This document shows positions 9,446 to 21,010 of a stretch of 64,000 nt of DNA, piece by piece. The stretch is from Phorcus lineatus. Taxonomy: Eukaryota > Mollusca > Gastropoda > Trochida > Trochidae. The stretch lies in NCBI GenBank assembly GCA_921293015.1, contig OV121093.1:28096622-28160621 (forward strand), written 5' to 3'. The first letter of the stretch is position 1. Each line of letters starts with the position of its first letter. A program made the translations under genes and the position numbers. A model generated the notes under the pieces. That model did not search any database. It worked only from the letters and a program-made list of their open reading frames with translations, and was not told the origin of the DNA.

Positions 9446-11020
9446 CTCTATTAGTTATATAACGAGTGTACATGTGATTTGGGCGTCTTGATTTTGCTTC
9501 CACACATATGTATAAAAGATAGTTTTTGAATATTAAAACAGGAAGTCATTCATTTGTTGTTTGGAGTGAATGTGTGTGATGCTTTGAAGTTTTGTCACCA
9601 TAAACGTGCATTACTATTCAGTTTGTATTAAAGCCAAACTATGTATAATGAAAATAACAGTGTGTATCTTAGCTTTTTACAATTTTACTCCAATGTGCAG
9701 TTTCATCCATGCTTCATGTAAAAATTATATGTCCCATCATACGTATCGGTTTAAAATAAATAAACCTAGAGTGATTAAAAAGTGCTTACACAAAACTGAC
9801 CGCCAGTGTTTTTTGCTTGACCGCTTATTATTTCTTCCAAGAATAGGGATACACATGTTTTCCTGTGAGTTGTAGTGATCCATTGAATAGATTTGGTATA
9901 GACCAATGATTATTGGATGTACCATTGTAATATTTTGCATCACACTGCTAGTACAATCATTGTTTGCCTCTGAGTCAAGTTCCTAGATGAGTACTATTGA
10001 CAAAAACTTTCTCCAGACAAATTATCATTCTCTTTCTCCTGTACTATTACTACGTCAGGTTTACATGTACATTATCGCAATTGTCTTCTTGATGGAAAAA
10101 GGAAAAGTGTTTTCATATTAAATTGAACTTTTTAGTTTCAGAGAACTGACTACAATATTCCACAATGGTATTCACGCTTGAAAGCACAATCTGGAGCACA
10201 CAGAACCTGTTCGTCAAGTCACATGGTACCAAATAGATGAACCGATAAGTTTCCTAATGCAGCAATGTCTAAATGAATTTGATCTTCGTGTGTGAGATTG
10301 TATGCTGCTGTAACAGGTAACAGGTAAACGGACCATGTATTTTCTGAATGTCTTTAATTTGCTTCAATAGGCTAAACTACAGCAGTGTAGTTGAACTGGA
10401 AGCATAGTCTATGGACCATCATTTGGAATCTTGTAAGACCAGACTCTGAATGCTTTTTAGACAGGGTTGATTTAGCAAAACTGTCCTCTGGGTACATGTT
10501 ACTGAAAAAAAGGGGAAAATGAATGAGACAAAAGAAACTAAAATCAACTTTCGCTGATAAACGTATTAATTGACATATTCATTTTCATTCAGAAACATTA
10601 TACACTTTGACAATACAGGGACAAATTTCAGTTTTGTAATTTTTACATGTGTGAAACAGTATAATTTATTTAGACTCTTGAAGTTGAAATAAATTATTGA
10701 CTTTTCCTGTTCTGTCAAAAATCTTAATACCGATTAGCTAGGGTATCGTGGTTGCAAGCACATATTGCTTAATTGTGTTAATGAAAATATAATCATGTTT
10801 TTCACAAAATTACCTGCTCAGGGTACAATCACCTAAACTCATGTAGAAATTTTCCTGTTTTCCGATCTCTTTTAGGGTAGTTACAATTTCATTGTAGAGG
10901 TCAGTCAATAATGATACTACATTATTTAGAGGTAAATCAATAATGGAACAACATTAACTACCAACTTAAATTCTGAGAATCCTACACTTAGTACAACAAC
11001 TACACCTTATCACTTCGACA
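9446..11020. other. Intergenic AT-rich DNA
   Basis: No coding region, RNA gene or tandem repeat recognised. The few short open frames have no conserved partner and no family resemblance. Confidence 0.5.
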
Positions 11021-11107
11021 CCTCGGTACTGATGCACCAAACACGACAGCGGAGATGACTGCATAAACTGCACGCTTTTCACGTGCTATTGTTGTTATAT
11101 AACTGAA
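11021..11107 (+). repeat. CACGTG-type dispersed element, subtype 'gacagcggagatgac'
   Basis: Core GCACGCTTTTCACGTGC at 11,070-11,086. The sequence upstream and downstream of the core matches 58,194-58,310 over more than 100 bases, with the shared stretch cacgacagcggagatgac. It is one of about ten plus-strand copies in the window. Confidence 0.65.
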
Positions 11108-11440
11108 ATACCGGTGTACAAGGAAAACTGAATCTTGGAATTATTCAGACTTGTCTCAAACTACTCTTTCGCCACGTGACTATCCGAATGTTTTGTGTAC
11201 ATAAGTTTCATGACTTTCGTTGTAATCATATTTTGACATGAATTAAACAATTAATTTAAATATTACATAACTTCCTGTTATTACTTCAAATTTGTATACA
11301 ACAAATGATAAATTAGATGATCAATGAACGTATATAAAATCCTTCAATAATCAAATATTCAAATGAGGAAACACGGTTTGAAATAAAACACCATGACAAC
11401 AGACATATGTAACGTTACAATTGCACTGGTTTAACTTCCT

Positions 11441-11488
11441 AGTGAAATTGACACGATCAGCACGGGCCGCACGCTTTTCACGTGTATC
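11441..11488 (+). repeat. CACGTG-type dispersed element, short copy
   Basis: The stretch gtgaaattgacacgatc followed by the core GCACGCTTTTCACGTG at 11,469-11,484. The same leading stretch is present in the copy near 20,485. It directly precedes a minus-strand SINE. Confidence 0.55.
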
Positions 11489-11519
11489 GTCTCCACGAAT
11501 GTGTTGTAAATTTATTTTC

Positions 11520-11771
11520 ATTATTTTGCGGCTGCTAGTTATAATGCGTATAATATCGTTTCATTCAAGGCCCGCAATAACCGATGTGGCCAAGCACTGC
11601 TGTAAACCCTCAGAGCATCGGCTGATACTAGCGACCCTCGGGTGGTACTGTGCTGATATTCAGTGATATATTGCAATCAAACCTGGCTGTGTGTAGAACA
11701 GTTCTCCACTGCAATCAAAGTTGCTGAGACTCTGGTTGGATTCGAACCACCGACCTCTTGATCCGAGGCCA
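11520..11771 (-). mobile_element. tRNA-derived SINE, minus strand
   Basis: Read on the minus strand it has a B-box-like GGTTCGAATCC, then gagaactgttctacac, ccaggtttg, a diverged middle, and finally the reverse of tactagcagccgcgatat. This is the same order as the plus-strand copy at 55,526-55,840. It is more diverged than the other copies, and the terminal tail is not clear. Confidence 0.65.
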
Positions 11772-12059
11772 AACTTTATCATAAAGAACACAATACTTTT
11801 TACTATAATATTGCGTGAACAAATCAAGCTTACTTCATCTTTCCCTCGGAAGTTGAAGATCTACACGCATTCAAATCCCATAAGAACTGCTAAATGTATT
11901 TACTTTCTTTGATATATGAGAATGCTATCAGAAAGTGATGAAAGTCGGTAAACTAAACGTTTAATAGGTAAACCAAACGTTTATTCAGTAAACCAAAACA
12001 AAAATGATTTTCGTTTCTATTTATTTCATTTTGATTCTTCAATAATATATACCTTTATA

Positions 12060-14345
12060 ATAATATCTATATGTCAGTGTGAAACGCCCGTGTGTAATTT
12101 TAGCTCTTGGAGTGAACAATATTTTGAACTCACAACAGCGCATGTGACTGCGAGTCGAACCGAATCCTACCTAAACAAACAAAATACCTGAGCCGCCACA
12201 GACGGGCTTCTGACTGTGATATGACTGTATAATGTTTACAGCTATGAAGTAGAGAGCATTATATTTCTGCGTTCACCTTGACTTATCTTACAAGGGAGTC
12301 ATGTACAGACTGTATGTAGTTGGCGAGTGTAGAGGTTATACTTGTATGTTAATTTGACGTTAAAATCATCTCAATGTCTAGAAAGAATAGTATCACAAGG
12401 GTTAGAATTGCTGACTTAATGCAAAGATAAAATGAAGATTCTGGACACGTTAATGCTGTATTGTGTTTATGAAAAAGGTTTGTTTTCTTTAAAAAAGTCG
12501 GGGTGTCCGGTTTTCGATCATTGTTCAGCAACAGAAGGATCGTCCCATTTGTTCTCTATATAACAGTCATATTTCAAATTCGATCGAAATGGGTTATTTC
12601 GACACATATAAAGGATGTTTATTTTGATTTTTTCATCAGGTCAACTCAGGTTACTGAATCGCTTTGGAAAAGATAATGATCGCAAGTGTAAGATGATCCA
12701 CAAAATTCTCAAGTTAGGAATCACGGAGGAAAAATTGAGCATGTTAAGTCATTTACTGTGTTTTAACAGACAAGGAGTTTGAGGGACAAGAACACTTTGA
12801 GGATATGATACTCAACAAATCGAGATTTTAATGGACAAAATGCGCCAAGTCAGACTAAAGTGTGTTGATTTCATCAACTTCAAAATCTTAATTTGTTAGC
12901 GTCGTATAATACCGTGAAATGTTTTGATATGTGTCAGAGTGATTGACAGGCTGAAATTAACATTTTGTTCAACACTGCTCCTCGTGCACCACAGTTTGGC
13001 GTGAAAACATCAGTCAGATGAATAATTATTGACACTTTGCACCGATTGACCCGCCTGCTTCGTCGGCGATTTTGATTCTTATTGATTTTGCACGTGTTGC
13101 ATGCTTTTCACGTGCGCCTGGAAACACTCCGTTCTAATTGTTTCCCATTGCAAAACGATGTTTTTCAATCGTAAGATTTAGCTTACAACAACGTTACATG
13201 ATTGAAGTGAAGTGTTTTCTGAAAGCATAACTTGAAGCAAGCTTATGTTGATAAAATTAGTTTTGTGTATATCCTTATTTTCTTAACTTAGATAACAAAG
13301 TAAAAAATACGATCATAGTATCATGACACATGTGATTTAGTCGACATATTTCTTGCTCCAGCTGAGGGTTACAAATAGAGGCGTCCCACTTCCATTCTCC
13401 AGTCTACTTCTTATCTAGAACTACTGACTCTGAAACTCTGACTACTCAAACTCTGAAACTTTAACAATTGAGGATTATAATGCATAGAGTCTGTAACAAT
13501 TTTTATACTAAATATCTCCGCCCTTTAGATGAATACAAAGATTGCACTTTAGGCAAGTGAAAAATACTTATTTACATAAAATTACCTTAAATCATAAAAA
13601 CTTTGAAATAATTCAGTAATGAAAAGTTATGAGAATTAACTGGACAGCAAAAACGTGCCATGTAAAATCCGTTTCTATTCAAAGGTAATGTTAAAATACC
13701 TCTCATTTCAGTATTAATATTCACTTAAGTTTTGCTGATCTCTTTTGATATAGCAATAGTCATTTATCGATTTCTTTCACAATTTTTGTTATATGTGTTT
13801 GACTTTGACTTGAGTTAAACTCGACTGTATCAACACGTACACCTGTTTTGTTTAGTGACTACATGTTTTGTTTTGGGGTGTATGTATTTTACTGTGTAGG
13901 AAAAGGTTAACGATCGCGTAATTCTAAAATGTCATCTTTTTGCAATTTCAAAAATGTAAACATTTCACAATGTATTCGGATTATAAAATCAGTGAACAAA
14001 ATAACTTGATTGAATGAGTTCATGAGTTAATAGTTAATAACTGCAATCATGTCGAATGAAATATCCTCTTTGGTCAGAAATATCGTCAGTATTTATTATC
14101 TTCAGGTACAGATTTCCTTTCGTGATATAAGATGTCAGTAAGCTAAACATATCAAGATGTACAAGGTCGAGTCAACAACAGCTGAAGCAATGACCTGGAT
14201 ACTTGCCAACTACTTGTAGTGTGTACATGTCGGTCCTTGTAAATAGATCAAAGTAAAGCTGTGAATATAAGGCACACATGAGAGGTGAACATTGCACTGT
14301 CGGCTAAACGAGATAGAGTAAACAGCTCGGCGTTAGTGTTTCATA
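12060..14345 (+). repeat. Duplicated 5' flank of secreted gene A
   Basis: Aligns in order with 29,660-32,010 (upstream of gene B), and up to about 13,150 also with 54,900-56,450. Landmarks in all three are a block reading aactcacaacagcgcatgtg then cgaaccgaatcctacctaa, a block ending in aacatcagtcag (clear in two copies), and the paired CACGTG element. A minus-strand GATCGAAAACCGGACA core occurs only in this copy, at 12,504-12,519. Confidence 0.8.
13030..13140 (+). repeat. Paired-CACGTG element upstream of gene A
   Basis: Reads gcaccgattgacccgcctgc, then about 40 variable bases, then two CACGTG hexamers with about 15 bases between them (13,089-13,115). The equivalent copy before gene B is at 30,466-30,560. 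The two hexamers are also the arms of a short inverted repeat. Confidence 0.65.
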
Positions 14346-14349
14346 CACC
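14263..14349 (+). promoter_or_regulatory. Core promoter and 5' UTR of gene A
   Basis: A TATA-like GAATATAAGG lies at 14,263-14,272. About 25-30 bases on comes gaacattgcact, which is also present in the gene B promoter at the same distance. Thereafter the leader (aacagctcggcgttagtg, then ttcatacaccATGG) is identical between A and B. The start codon has a good Kozak context (ACCATGG). Confidence 0.6.
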
Positions 14350-15963
14350 ATGGAGTTTTACAGTCTATTCTCTGCGTGGATCATTGTTTCGTTTCTGTCA
14401 GAAGTCAAGGGTAATGAAGACATTGAACTGCTTAGTGAAAAAGTGAGAATTCTTGAAAATGGGATGGAAAATCTCTTGGTAAGCTTTGATTTGGACAAAA
14501 TTATTTTGACTGATAAAGCTGATCTCTTAAGCAAACGGGTGAAGAAACTTCTCAAGAAGGCAAATATGAAGAAGACCATTCGACGATACATCACTGAGTC
14601 TTTGTCCGATATACTGGAAGACGAATCCGTTGAAAAAATGATTCAGTCTCAGGTTCTCTCCGAGGTGGGGCACCTCAAACGTGCCAACCATCAGATGAGG
14701 AGAGAACTGCATCAGATGAGGATAGCTCTTGTACGAGTTGAGAAGGACAACAGGGTGTACCAAGATGGTCTACAGAGAGGTGAGAGACAAAACACTGAAT
14801 TTTCCCAAATTCTTGTAAATTCTGAACTCTTAACATCTGAATTAGCACGTCATGATAGACAAATCAGGGAACTTGATCACGAGCTTAGGGACACAAAGAA
14901 TTCATGTGAATTGTCATCTAAAGCTATCAGTAAAGAAATAAATCATGTACGTAATTTGTCTACATTTCTGAAATCAGAAACTCTGAAAAATACGCTTGCA
15001 TGGCATGAACGTCAAATAAATGAACTCAATTTAACTCTGAGAGAACAAACTGATTCATGCAAATCAAGGAATTCTACAATCAATGAGGAACCTGATTCGG
15101 CATTGAATAAAAGACAAACAAATTCAGTGTCCCCGACTTCTACTGCTGCTGTACCTAGAGCTATAACAACATCTAAACCAAGCACGGAGAGAAGTCGGAT
15201 CCTTGTTGTACCATCTGAATCAAGTGACCATCCTCAGATGCGACAGTTCAACATCATCAGGAACTCGTTTGACAAATATCCTTATCTGGCTCCTAATTAT
15301 TACATGTCTGCACTCTATGTTGCCAAAATAAACTCTTTGGTAATTAGTCTTTACAACCCCAGCAAGATCATCATCTCAGAACTTAACACTTCCAAAACTG
15401 AAACAATAAAACGCAATGTTAGTACAGTAGGAATGGCAGCCGATGAGGAAAGGGGAATTGTTTTCCTCACAACATTTTATCCTACTAAATCAATCAGTAG
15501 AATGTCATTGCAGGGGGGAAACTTTACTTCCTTAGTGGACTTGTCAGGTTATGATATGAATCCTCGTGCGATGGCTATAAACCCATCAACAAAGACAATA
15601 TATGCTGGTCATTATTTTAAACTGTTCAAAGTATTCTATGATGGAACTGGTTTGAGGACACTTGACACTGGTTCTGGTATCAACGCAGTAACTCTGGACA
15701 TCACCAAGGGTCTCCTGTACTACAACAAGGGAGTGAAGCTGGTGAAAATGTCCTTGTCTTCAGAGGTTACTAGTGAAGTGACACAGTTTAACTTTTATAT
15801 TTGGAATCTGATTTTCCACCAAAATAAAGTGTATTACACGAGCTGGAGGAAATCCCCCGGTGTACTTGGAGTAGTGGATGTAGAAAATAATGGTGTGTCT
15901 AGAACACTTCAGACACTGAATGTGACTGGTGTGAGTTTCTACTCTATTTGTTTGATTCCGTAA
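14350..15963 (+). CDS. Secreted coiled-coil protein with predicted C-terminal beta-propeller (paralogue A)
   Basis: Single-exon gene of 537 residues. Residues 1-21 form a signal peptide (hydrophobic core around AWIIVSFLS, probable cleavage after VKG), so the protein should be secreted. Residues 22 to about 245 are charged and heptad-rich. Two cysteine sites (SCELSS and SCKSRN), shared with paralogue B, could link chains of an oligomer. A Ser/Thr/Pro-rich linker spans about 250-290. From about 295 to the end, repeated blocks (ISELNTSKTETIKRN, MAADEERGIVFLTTF, VTLDITKGLLYYNKG, YWTD-like) suggest a beta-propeller, with several N-x-S/T sites. The propeller call rests on repeat rhythm, not on a recognised domain signature. 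Function is unknown; extracellular recognition, adhesion or a lectin-like role are possibilities. Confidence 0.85.
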   Translation: MEFYSLFSAWIIVSFLSEVKGNEDIELLSEKVRILENGMENLLVSFDLDKIILTDKADLLSKRVKKLLKKANMKKTIRRYITESLSDILEDESVEKMIQSQVLSEVGHLKRANHQMRRELHQMRIALVRVEKDNRVYQDGLQRGERQNTEFSQILVNSELLTSELARHDRQIRELDHELRDTKNSCELSSKAISKEINHVRNLSTFLKSETLKNTLAWHERQINELNLTLREQTDSCKSRNSTINEEPDSALNKRQTNSVSPTSTAAVPRAITTSKPSTERSRILVVPSESSDHPQMRQFNIIRNSFDKYPYLAPNYYMSALYVAKINSLVISLYNPSKIIISELNTSKTETIKRNVSTVGMAADEERGIVFLTTFYPTKSISRMSLQGGNFTSLVDLSGYDMNPRAMAINPSTKTIYAGHYFKLFKVFYDGTGLRTLDTGSGINAVTLDITKGLLYYNKGVKLVKMSLSSEVTSEVTQFNFYIWNLIFHQNKVYYTSWRKSPGVLGVVDVENNGVSRTLQTLNVTGVSFYSICLIP

Positions 15964-16071
15964 CTACACTCAACATGGTTAGATATAGAAGTCTGAATTT
16001 ATCTATGTATTATTTTGTTTATTCATAATATTATGTTCAATTCATGATTATTGTTTTTGCAATGCTTGAAC

Positions 16072-16077
16072 ATTAAA
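16072..16077 (+). terminator. Polyadenylation signal candidate of gene A
   Basis: ATTAAA about 110 bases after the stop codon, in AT-rich 3' sequence. It is the nearest acceptable signal I see. Confidence 0.4.
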
Positions 16078-16079
16078 GT

Positions 16080-18739
16080 TAGTATGTAAACAACAAGTGA
16101 AAATGTTCTTAAATTCATTTTCAAATCTTGTAATTTAAGTAATGAAGCAATGTATGGAAGAAGTTGCCATATGAGAACCACATTTCTTCTCTCATAAATA
16201 TGTCTTAAATATTTATGTTTGTTGTATTTACATTTGAATGCCTTTTTACGGGAAACGAATTAGGAAAGTTCAATACTAATCTCTTAAAGTGTAACAATGC
16301 AGGTACGTACTCATGTTGTGGTTAAAACATTTTGTGCTGGAATTTATAAACGTTTGTTTTTAATTTACCCCTAATAAGGTACACTCATGACTTGCTAGGA
16401 TAGGCCTTATCGCATTTCCTGTATTATTTTGTGTTTGTCGTCAAGGCTGCTTTGACTGATAATCAAATGAGAACTCGTATTATAATTGAACATTTTTCGC
16501 TGAAGAGGAAGCTGCACTATAATCACTTGCTGTCAGCAAGGTTTAAATTAGCCAGAGAAAGGAAATCAAGCAGTTTAATGCCAAGCGTGGGAAGATGGGT
16601 TAAAATCATTCATACAAGCGCATATGAATAAATCTTTAACTCGGTCACGGTAAGCTTGACATTGTAGCGCCATTGGAATTCAAATTAAAAACCAAAAAAA
16701 AAATGTCTGTGTGTTATATTCTTACTTCTTTTATATTCCATATTTTTGATAAATGTATTGGTGTAGAATAATAGACAGATGAATTGACATTTTTGCACTG
16801 ATTGACCCGCCTGCTCAGTCAACAAACAACACTCTGCACATGTTGCACGCTTTCACGAGCTGTCTGCTCTGCTACAGGAATCAAATCTCCAGGCACAGTT
16901 GTATAACTTTTCGTAAAGGTCTGTCTTATTCATTTATTTTGAAAATATGATTAATTGAATAAGACGATAAAATACGATTTTTAAATACGATTTGCTTGGG
17001 AAATATACACTGAAGTAATTTAAGACGTACTCTGGACAAAATTTCATGACAATAACTTAATATGTCACAGAAATATAATTGTTAAATTTCTACAATGGTA
17101 CAAATTCTTCTACTTTCAGATGAATAGAAACGTTCACTTATTCTATATCTATAATTCTAATTTTTGTTTAGCATCTTTATTATTCTCTCTAAATATAATG
17201 AGGTAAGATAACAGGAATTGAATGTAAATTTTACAGACGCTTCTTTGTCTTGCAGTAATCAGTCTTTCTGTTATGAATGCTTACTTGCTTCAGAAATATA
17301 TGTGTCACATCATCACAATCATTGTTTCTGTATGAGAACATGTAGATTGATCCTTCAAAGATTTTGATAACAAGCCTGATTTGTTCGTTGAAGGAGACAT
17401 TCGTGTTTCAACAAGAAAAGCCTTTAAAAAGGCTAAGTTGGAGGCACCCTTATTAGGCTAGGAAATACTGCGAAATCATAGGGTACAAATAGGATAGGAT
17501 TTTCATTACGGCAAATAAGTAGATTAAGGCCATTAATAGAACAAAATACCTTCATTTTATCTTTTATTTAGAAAAAGTTATACAATTATTTGTTTACTGA
17601 ATCAAATAATAGAATAGTGAGGCAAATTTGCAGTTAAAAATATACAGTTCTATTTCAAACAACAATCACCGATTTATCCCTTGGAAATGGATCTATTTTT
17701 AGAATATAGGTCACCGCTCACAGTTTTCGATTCTTTTGCAAATTCCTATTACCACATGTATCACTAATTCTTTCTCAACTCTCAAGGATTGACAGTACAA
17801 GATATGTTAAATTACTGACTAGTAGTTCACTGCCTATATCTTTGTCTGTCACAAAGCGATATCACACAAGTTGACTCGCCTTTACTTATCAACTTGTAGC
17901 TCTCCGTGTTTCTCGCGTGTGCCGTTGTAAAGGAGGTTTTTTTTACTGATATGGAATAGAGTTTTCTAACCTTTCATGCGACATTTATGCGTCTAATTTA
18001 TTACGCGTGTGGTCATGAAGAATTGTACTGTCTTATTTATTCTTAAACACCACTGTTCCTTTTAAAATTTGAGATTTGCAGAAACAATCGTTTTCCGTAT
18101 TAAAGGTTGCCAATTATTTCGGAATACCCACATGGTCACGTGGTTCTAAATTTAATACAGATGTGTTCATTGGTTTACGATATTGTCGAAATACAAAGAG
18201 GCTAATTATGATTGGTTGAAAGTTCTTTTGAAAATTTCAAGTGTAATATAGAGAGAAATTTCAGCTGTAATATATATAGTTCAATAATAGTTCCATTAAC
18301 GCATCGACATCGTTTGGAAAGCCAGAATATACTGATTGTTTCATACTGTTAATCATTTATTTTTGCCGGATGTTATTCTCGTGCAAAAATTACTGATTCG
18401 CGGGGTTTAATTCTCGCGCATGTCGACTAAGCAAAATTTGGTGAGCAAAACTAAATGAACCGTGCATAAAAGTATGAAAATATACATTTTGTTTTAAGAA
18501 TTGTAATTATCATGCCATGACTTAATCTTAAATTTATTGGGACAATTTCGGAACCAACTAAAATACTAATTTGATTCATACAATTTTCTTTAATTGTTCC
18601 GATTCTAAATTAGCCAATTTAACTTAAAATGACATGACCAAACACATCATTATTTCAACTTTTTAAAAGGACTTTGCTGAATTGATATTTTTTATATTCC
18701 TAAATATACCAATCGCTTGACTAATACATAAACACTTTA
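16080..18739. other. Intergenic AT-rich DNA with one or two CACGTG-element copies
   Basis: A copy of the gacccgcctgct / TGTTGCACGC element lies at 16,786-16,862; its second E-box has decayed to CACGAG. A much weaker resemblance is at 17,865-17,925. No gene is supported. Confidence 0.5.
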
Positions 18740-18741
18740 GT

Positions 18742-18805
18742 TGGAACTAACTAAGTTGGTAGAGCGTCCACTCCTCACCTGGGAGGCCGGGTTCGATTCC
18801 TAAGC
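18742..18805 (+). repeat. tRNA-like SINE head
   Basis: AGTTGGTAGAGCGTCC resembles the D-arm/A-box of a tRNA, and GGGTTCGATTCC is a good B-box about 30 bases on. There is no convincing acceptor stem, so I call it a tRNA-derived SINE head rather than a tRNA gene. It differs from the SINE family at 55.5 kb. Confidence 0.5.
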
Positions 18806-19039
18806 GTGTCATAGCAAACTATGTTAAAGATATATATTACTTCTTGCTCGACACTCAGCAATATAAGATAAAACATCACTTGAACTGGCCCGTTGCTTGT
18901 GCCGAGATTGGTGTACTGACAAGCCAATAAGTAAATAGTAACGGAACCCCACCTCGGGTTCAAGTGTGAAACTAACGGACTCGTCATTCATGATTCGTGA
19001 AAGGGATGGTCACGTGATTACCCGGGTGTAACAAGTTGT

Positions 19040-19620
19040 TACATGACTATCCTTGTATTTGTTCTGTTGCCCATCATTAACTTCTCTAAACCTTGCTGCC
19101 AACCTTCACATTTCGTTGTTTTTATGCAATAATCACGCGGATGAATTGTTGCAATACTCAATGGGTCATTTGAGTGTCGATGAAGGGTGCTGTCGTTCTC
19201 TATCTTATATTCCGAACAGAGCACAGGCATTCATTTTTATATACCACTTACCTTTCCTTCTTCAAAAAGTGAATCCCGCCAGGGGCTCTACAACGTTGTC
19301 TGCAGTTAAGGGCTGTTCTACACGCAGTCAGGTTTGGGTGCAATGCTACACTGAATTTAAGCGAAGTACCACCCATGGTTCGCTAGTTCCAGCCGATGCT
19401 CGAAGTGTTCACCGCAATTCATAGCCAGAATGGTGTTGTGGGCTTTCATACTGCAATAACACTAGAAGCCGCTATATAAGTGAAATACTCATGAAAGAGG
19501 AGTTAAACACCAACTCACCTCACCTCAAAAAGCGAAAGAGGCGTCCTTAAAGAGTTAAGGGTTAAGAGACTTACCAAGCCCAGCTGACCAAGCTCAGTCG
19601 TTGTGTCACTGTGGTATAAT
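19040..19620 (+). repeat. Copy of the 20,690-21,010 segment, interrupted by a SINE
   Basis: The stretches gcattcattttt, cttcttcaaaaagtgaa, then gaaagaggcgtcctta and gtcactgtgg.ataa recur in the same order at 20,690-21,010, where no SINE is present. The empty partner defines the insertion point. Confidence 0.6.
19274..19524 (+). mobile_element. tRNA-derived SINE, 5'-truncated, with target-site duplication
   Basis: The body runs from ccaggggctctacaac to the tail gttaaacaccaactcacctc. It is flanked by tcaaaaagtgaa (19,262-19,273) and tcaaaaagcgaa (19,525-19,536), a 12-bp target-site duplication with one mismatch. The insertion is also proved by the empty homologous site near 20,913. The tRNA head is missing and the copy starts next to the former B-box. 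Confidence 0.85.
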
Positions 19621-19851
19621 TATCTTCGTTTGTATTACACACTTTTCAATACTAGTCCTGTTTAAATTGTTCTCTCTTGTTTAAATGCCCAACTTACATT
19701 TCATTAAGATTGCTATTGTGTAATTTGGAAGTTGAAGTTTGGAATAAATATTCAATCGCAATGCACATACTTTAAAACATCAAAATCTAACAATAACATA
19801 ATATGACGAACTTTCTTTTTAAAACACATCCATAACATTGTTCAATGACCC

Positions 19852-20040
19852 ACGGCGGTCATTTGTCCCCTCAGCATTAACTACGCACGCAATATAAAAT
19901 CTATGCAGACATGTTCTCAAATGATTTGCCTTTCTACTCCAACTCACTTAAACAAATAAATCTTTGGGGTTATTTAATGAGAACGGCCGAAAGACGATTT
20001 TCACGTCCAACTTTATGCTGAGGGGACAAATGACCGCCGT
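19852..20040. repeat. 26-bp perfect inverted repeat with 137-bp spacer
   Basis: Bases 19,852-19,877 are the exact reverse complement of 20,015-20,040. The arms are GC-rich (cggcggtcatttgtcccctc) in an otherwise AT-rich setting. No coding or known transposon feature is seen inside. It could be a small terminal-inverted-repeat element or a foldback structure. Confidence 0.85.
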
Positions 20041-20468
20041 CGCCCTTGACCCTAAGGGGGGTGTGGCCGCAGCGAGCAATCAGAAATCTAAGCTTCTGTT
20101 CTAAATTCGTCTGTCCTTTAACACTAGATGAAAAATCATCGAAATAAGTATCAAATTTCAAGAGAACTTTACATATATCATGACATTAACAATAAACATC
20201 AACTTTTCATTCTACAGTTTATCTTTTCATTTAACAATCTGTATAAAATCAATAAATCGGTACAAACAGAATGTTTAAATAGTTTATTTGGAAGGACACT
20301 GTACCCAAAGGCAAATCTCAAATAACTACTTTAACCTGTTATTAGTCACTATACTAAAACCATAGGCATTTAGGAGGTGATTAAATAAAGGCATTTGTAA
20401 AGTTGGACCTATTTCACTCCAACAACATATTCTGGCCCCTTTAACATAGACATGGTACTATACTTCTG

Positions 20469-20530
20469 CACTGATTCACCCACCTCGTGAAATTGACACG
20501 ACCTGCACGGGCCGCACGCTTTTCACGAAG
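20469..20530 (+). repeat. CACGTG-type dispersed element, decayed
   Basis: Holds gcactgattcacccacct, gtgaaattgacacga and GCACGCTTTTCACGA. The second half of the E-box is lost. It shares the middle stretch with the copy at 11,441. Confidence 0.5.
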
Positions 20531-21010
20531 TTGTCAACAATTTAAGTTTACTTTTCTGACATATTTCTGTACATTTATGTCTAATTATGATGACCTAACG
20601 ACGATATCATTTCACATTGTTTTTAATTTTTATAATTTTTATAAGTTTTTTCTATTATGTTGGTATTTGGTGAACCAGGAAATATGAGCCTTTTTAAGTG
20701 AAGAGTCGGTCTTTCTTGTGAGCAATTGAAAGACTGGGGATTTTCTTCATCACGTCGAGCCTGTCTCCACCTTTAACTTTTGCTGTTTTAATGCAGCAAC
20801 CACTCCAGCGAAATGTTGTAATATTGAGGGAGGGCGAGGTCGATCTCCTTATTATTTTCCGAACAAAACACAAGCATTCATTTTTCATAAATGACCTATT
20901 TAATTTTCTTCAAAAAGCAAAAGAGGCGTCCTTAAAATCTCACTTCAAGCATGAAAGTCTGGGGTTGAGAAGAATTGTTTAGCTGCAGTGACACTGTGAT
21001 ATAACTGTAG

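Noticed and set aside
14358-14594. Minus-strand open frames over genes A and B (also 32,023-32,265)
   Set aside because: Antisense shadows of the signal peptide and coil.
18742-18805. tRNA gene
   Set aside because: A- and B-box-like parts are present but no paired acceptor stem was found; more likely a SINE head.
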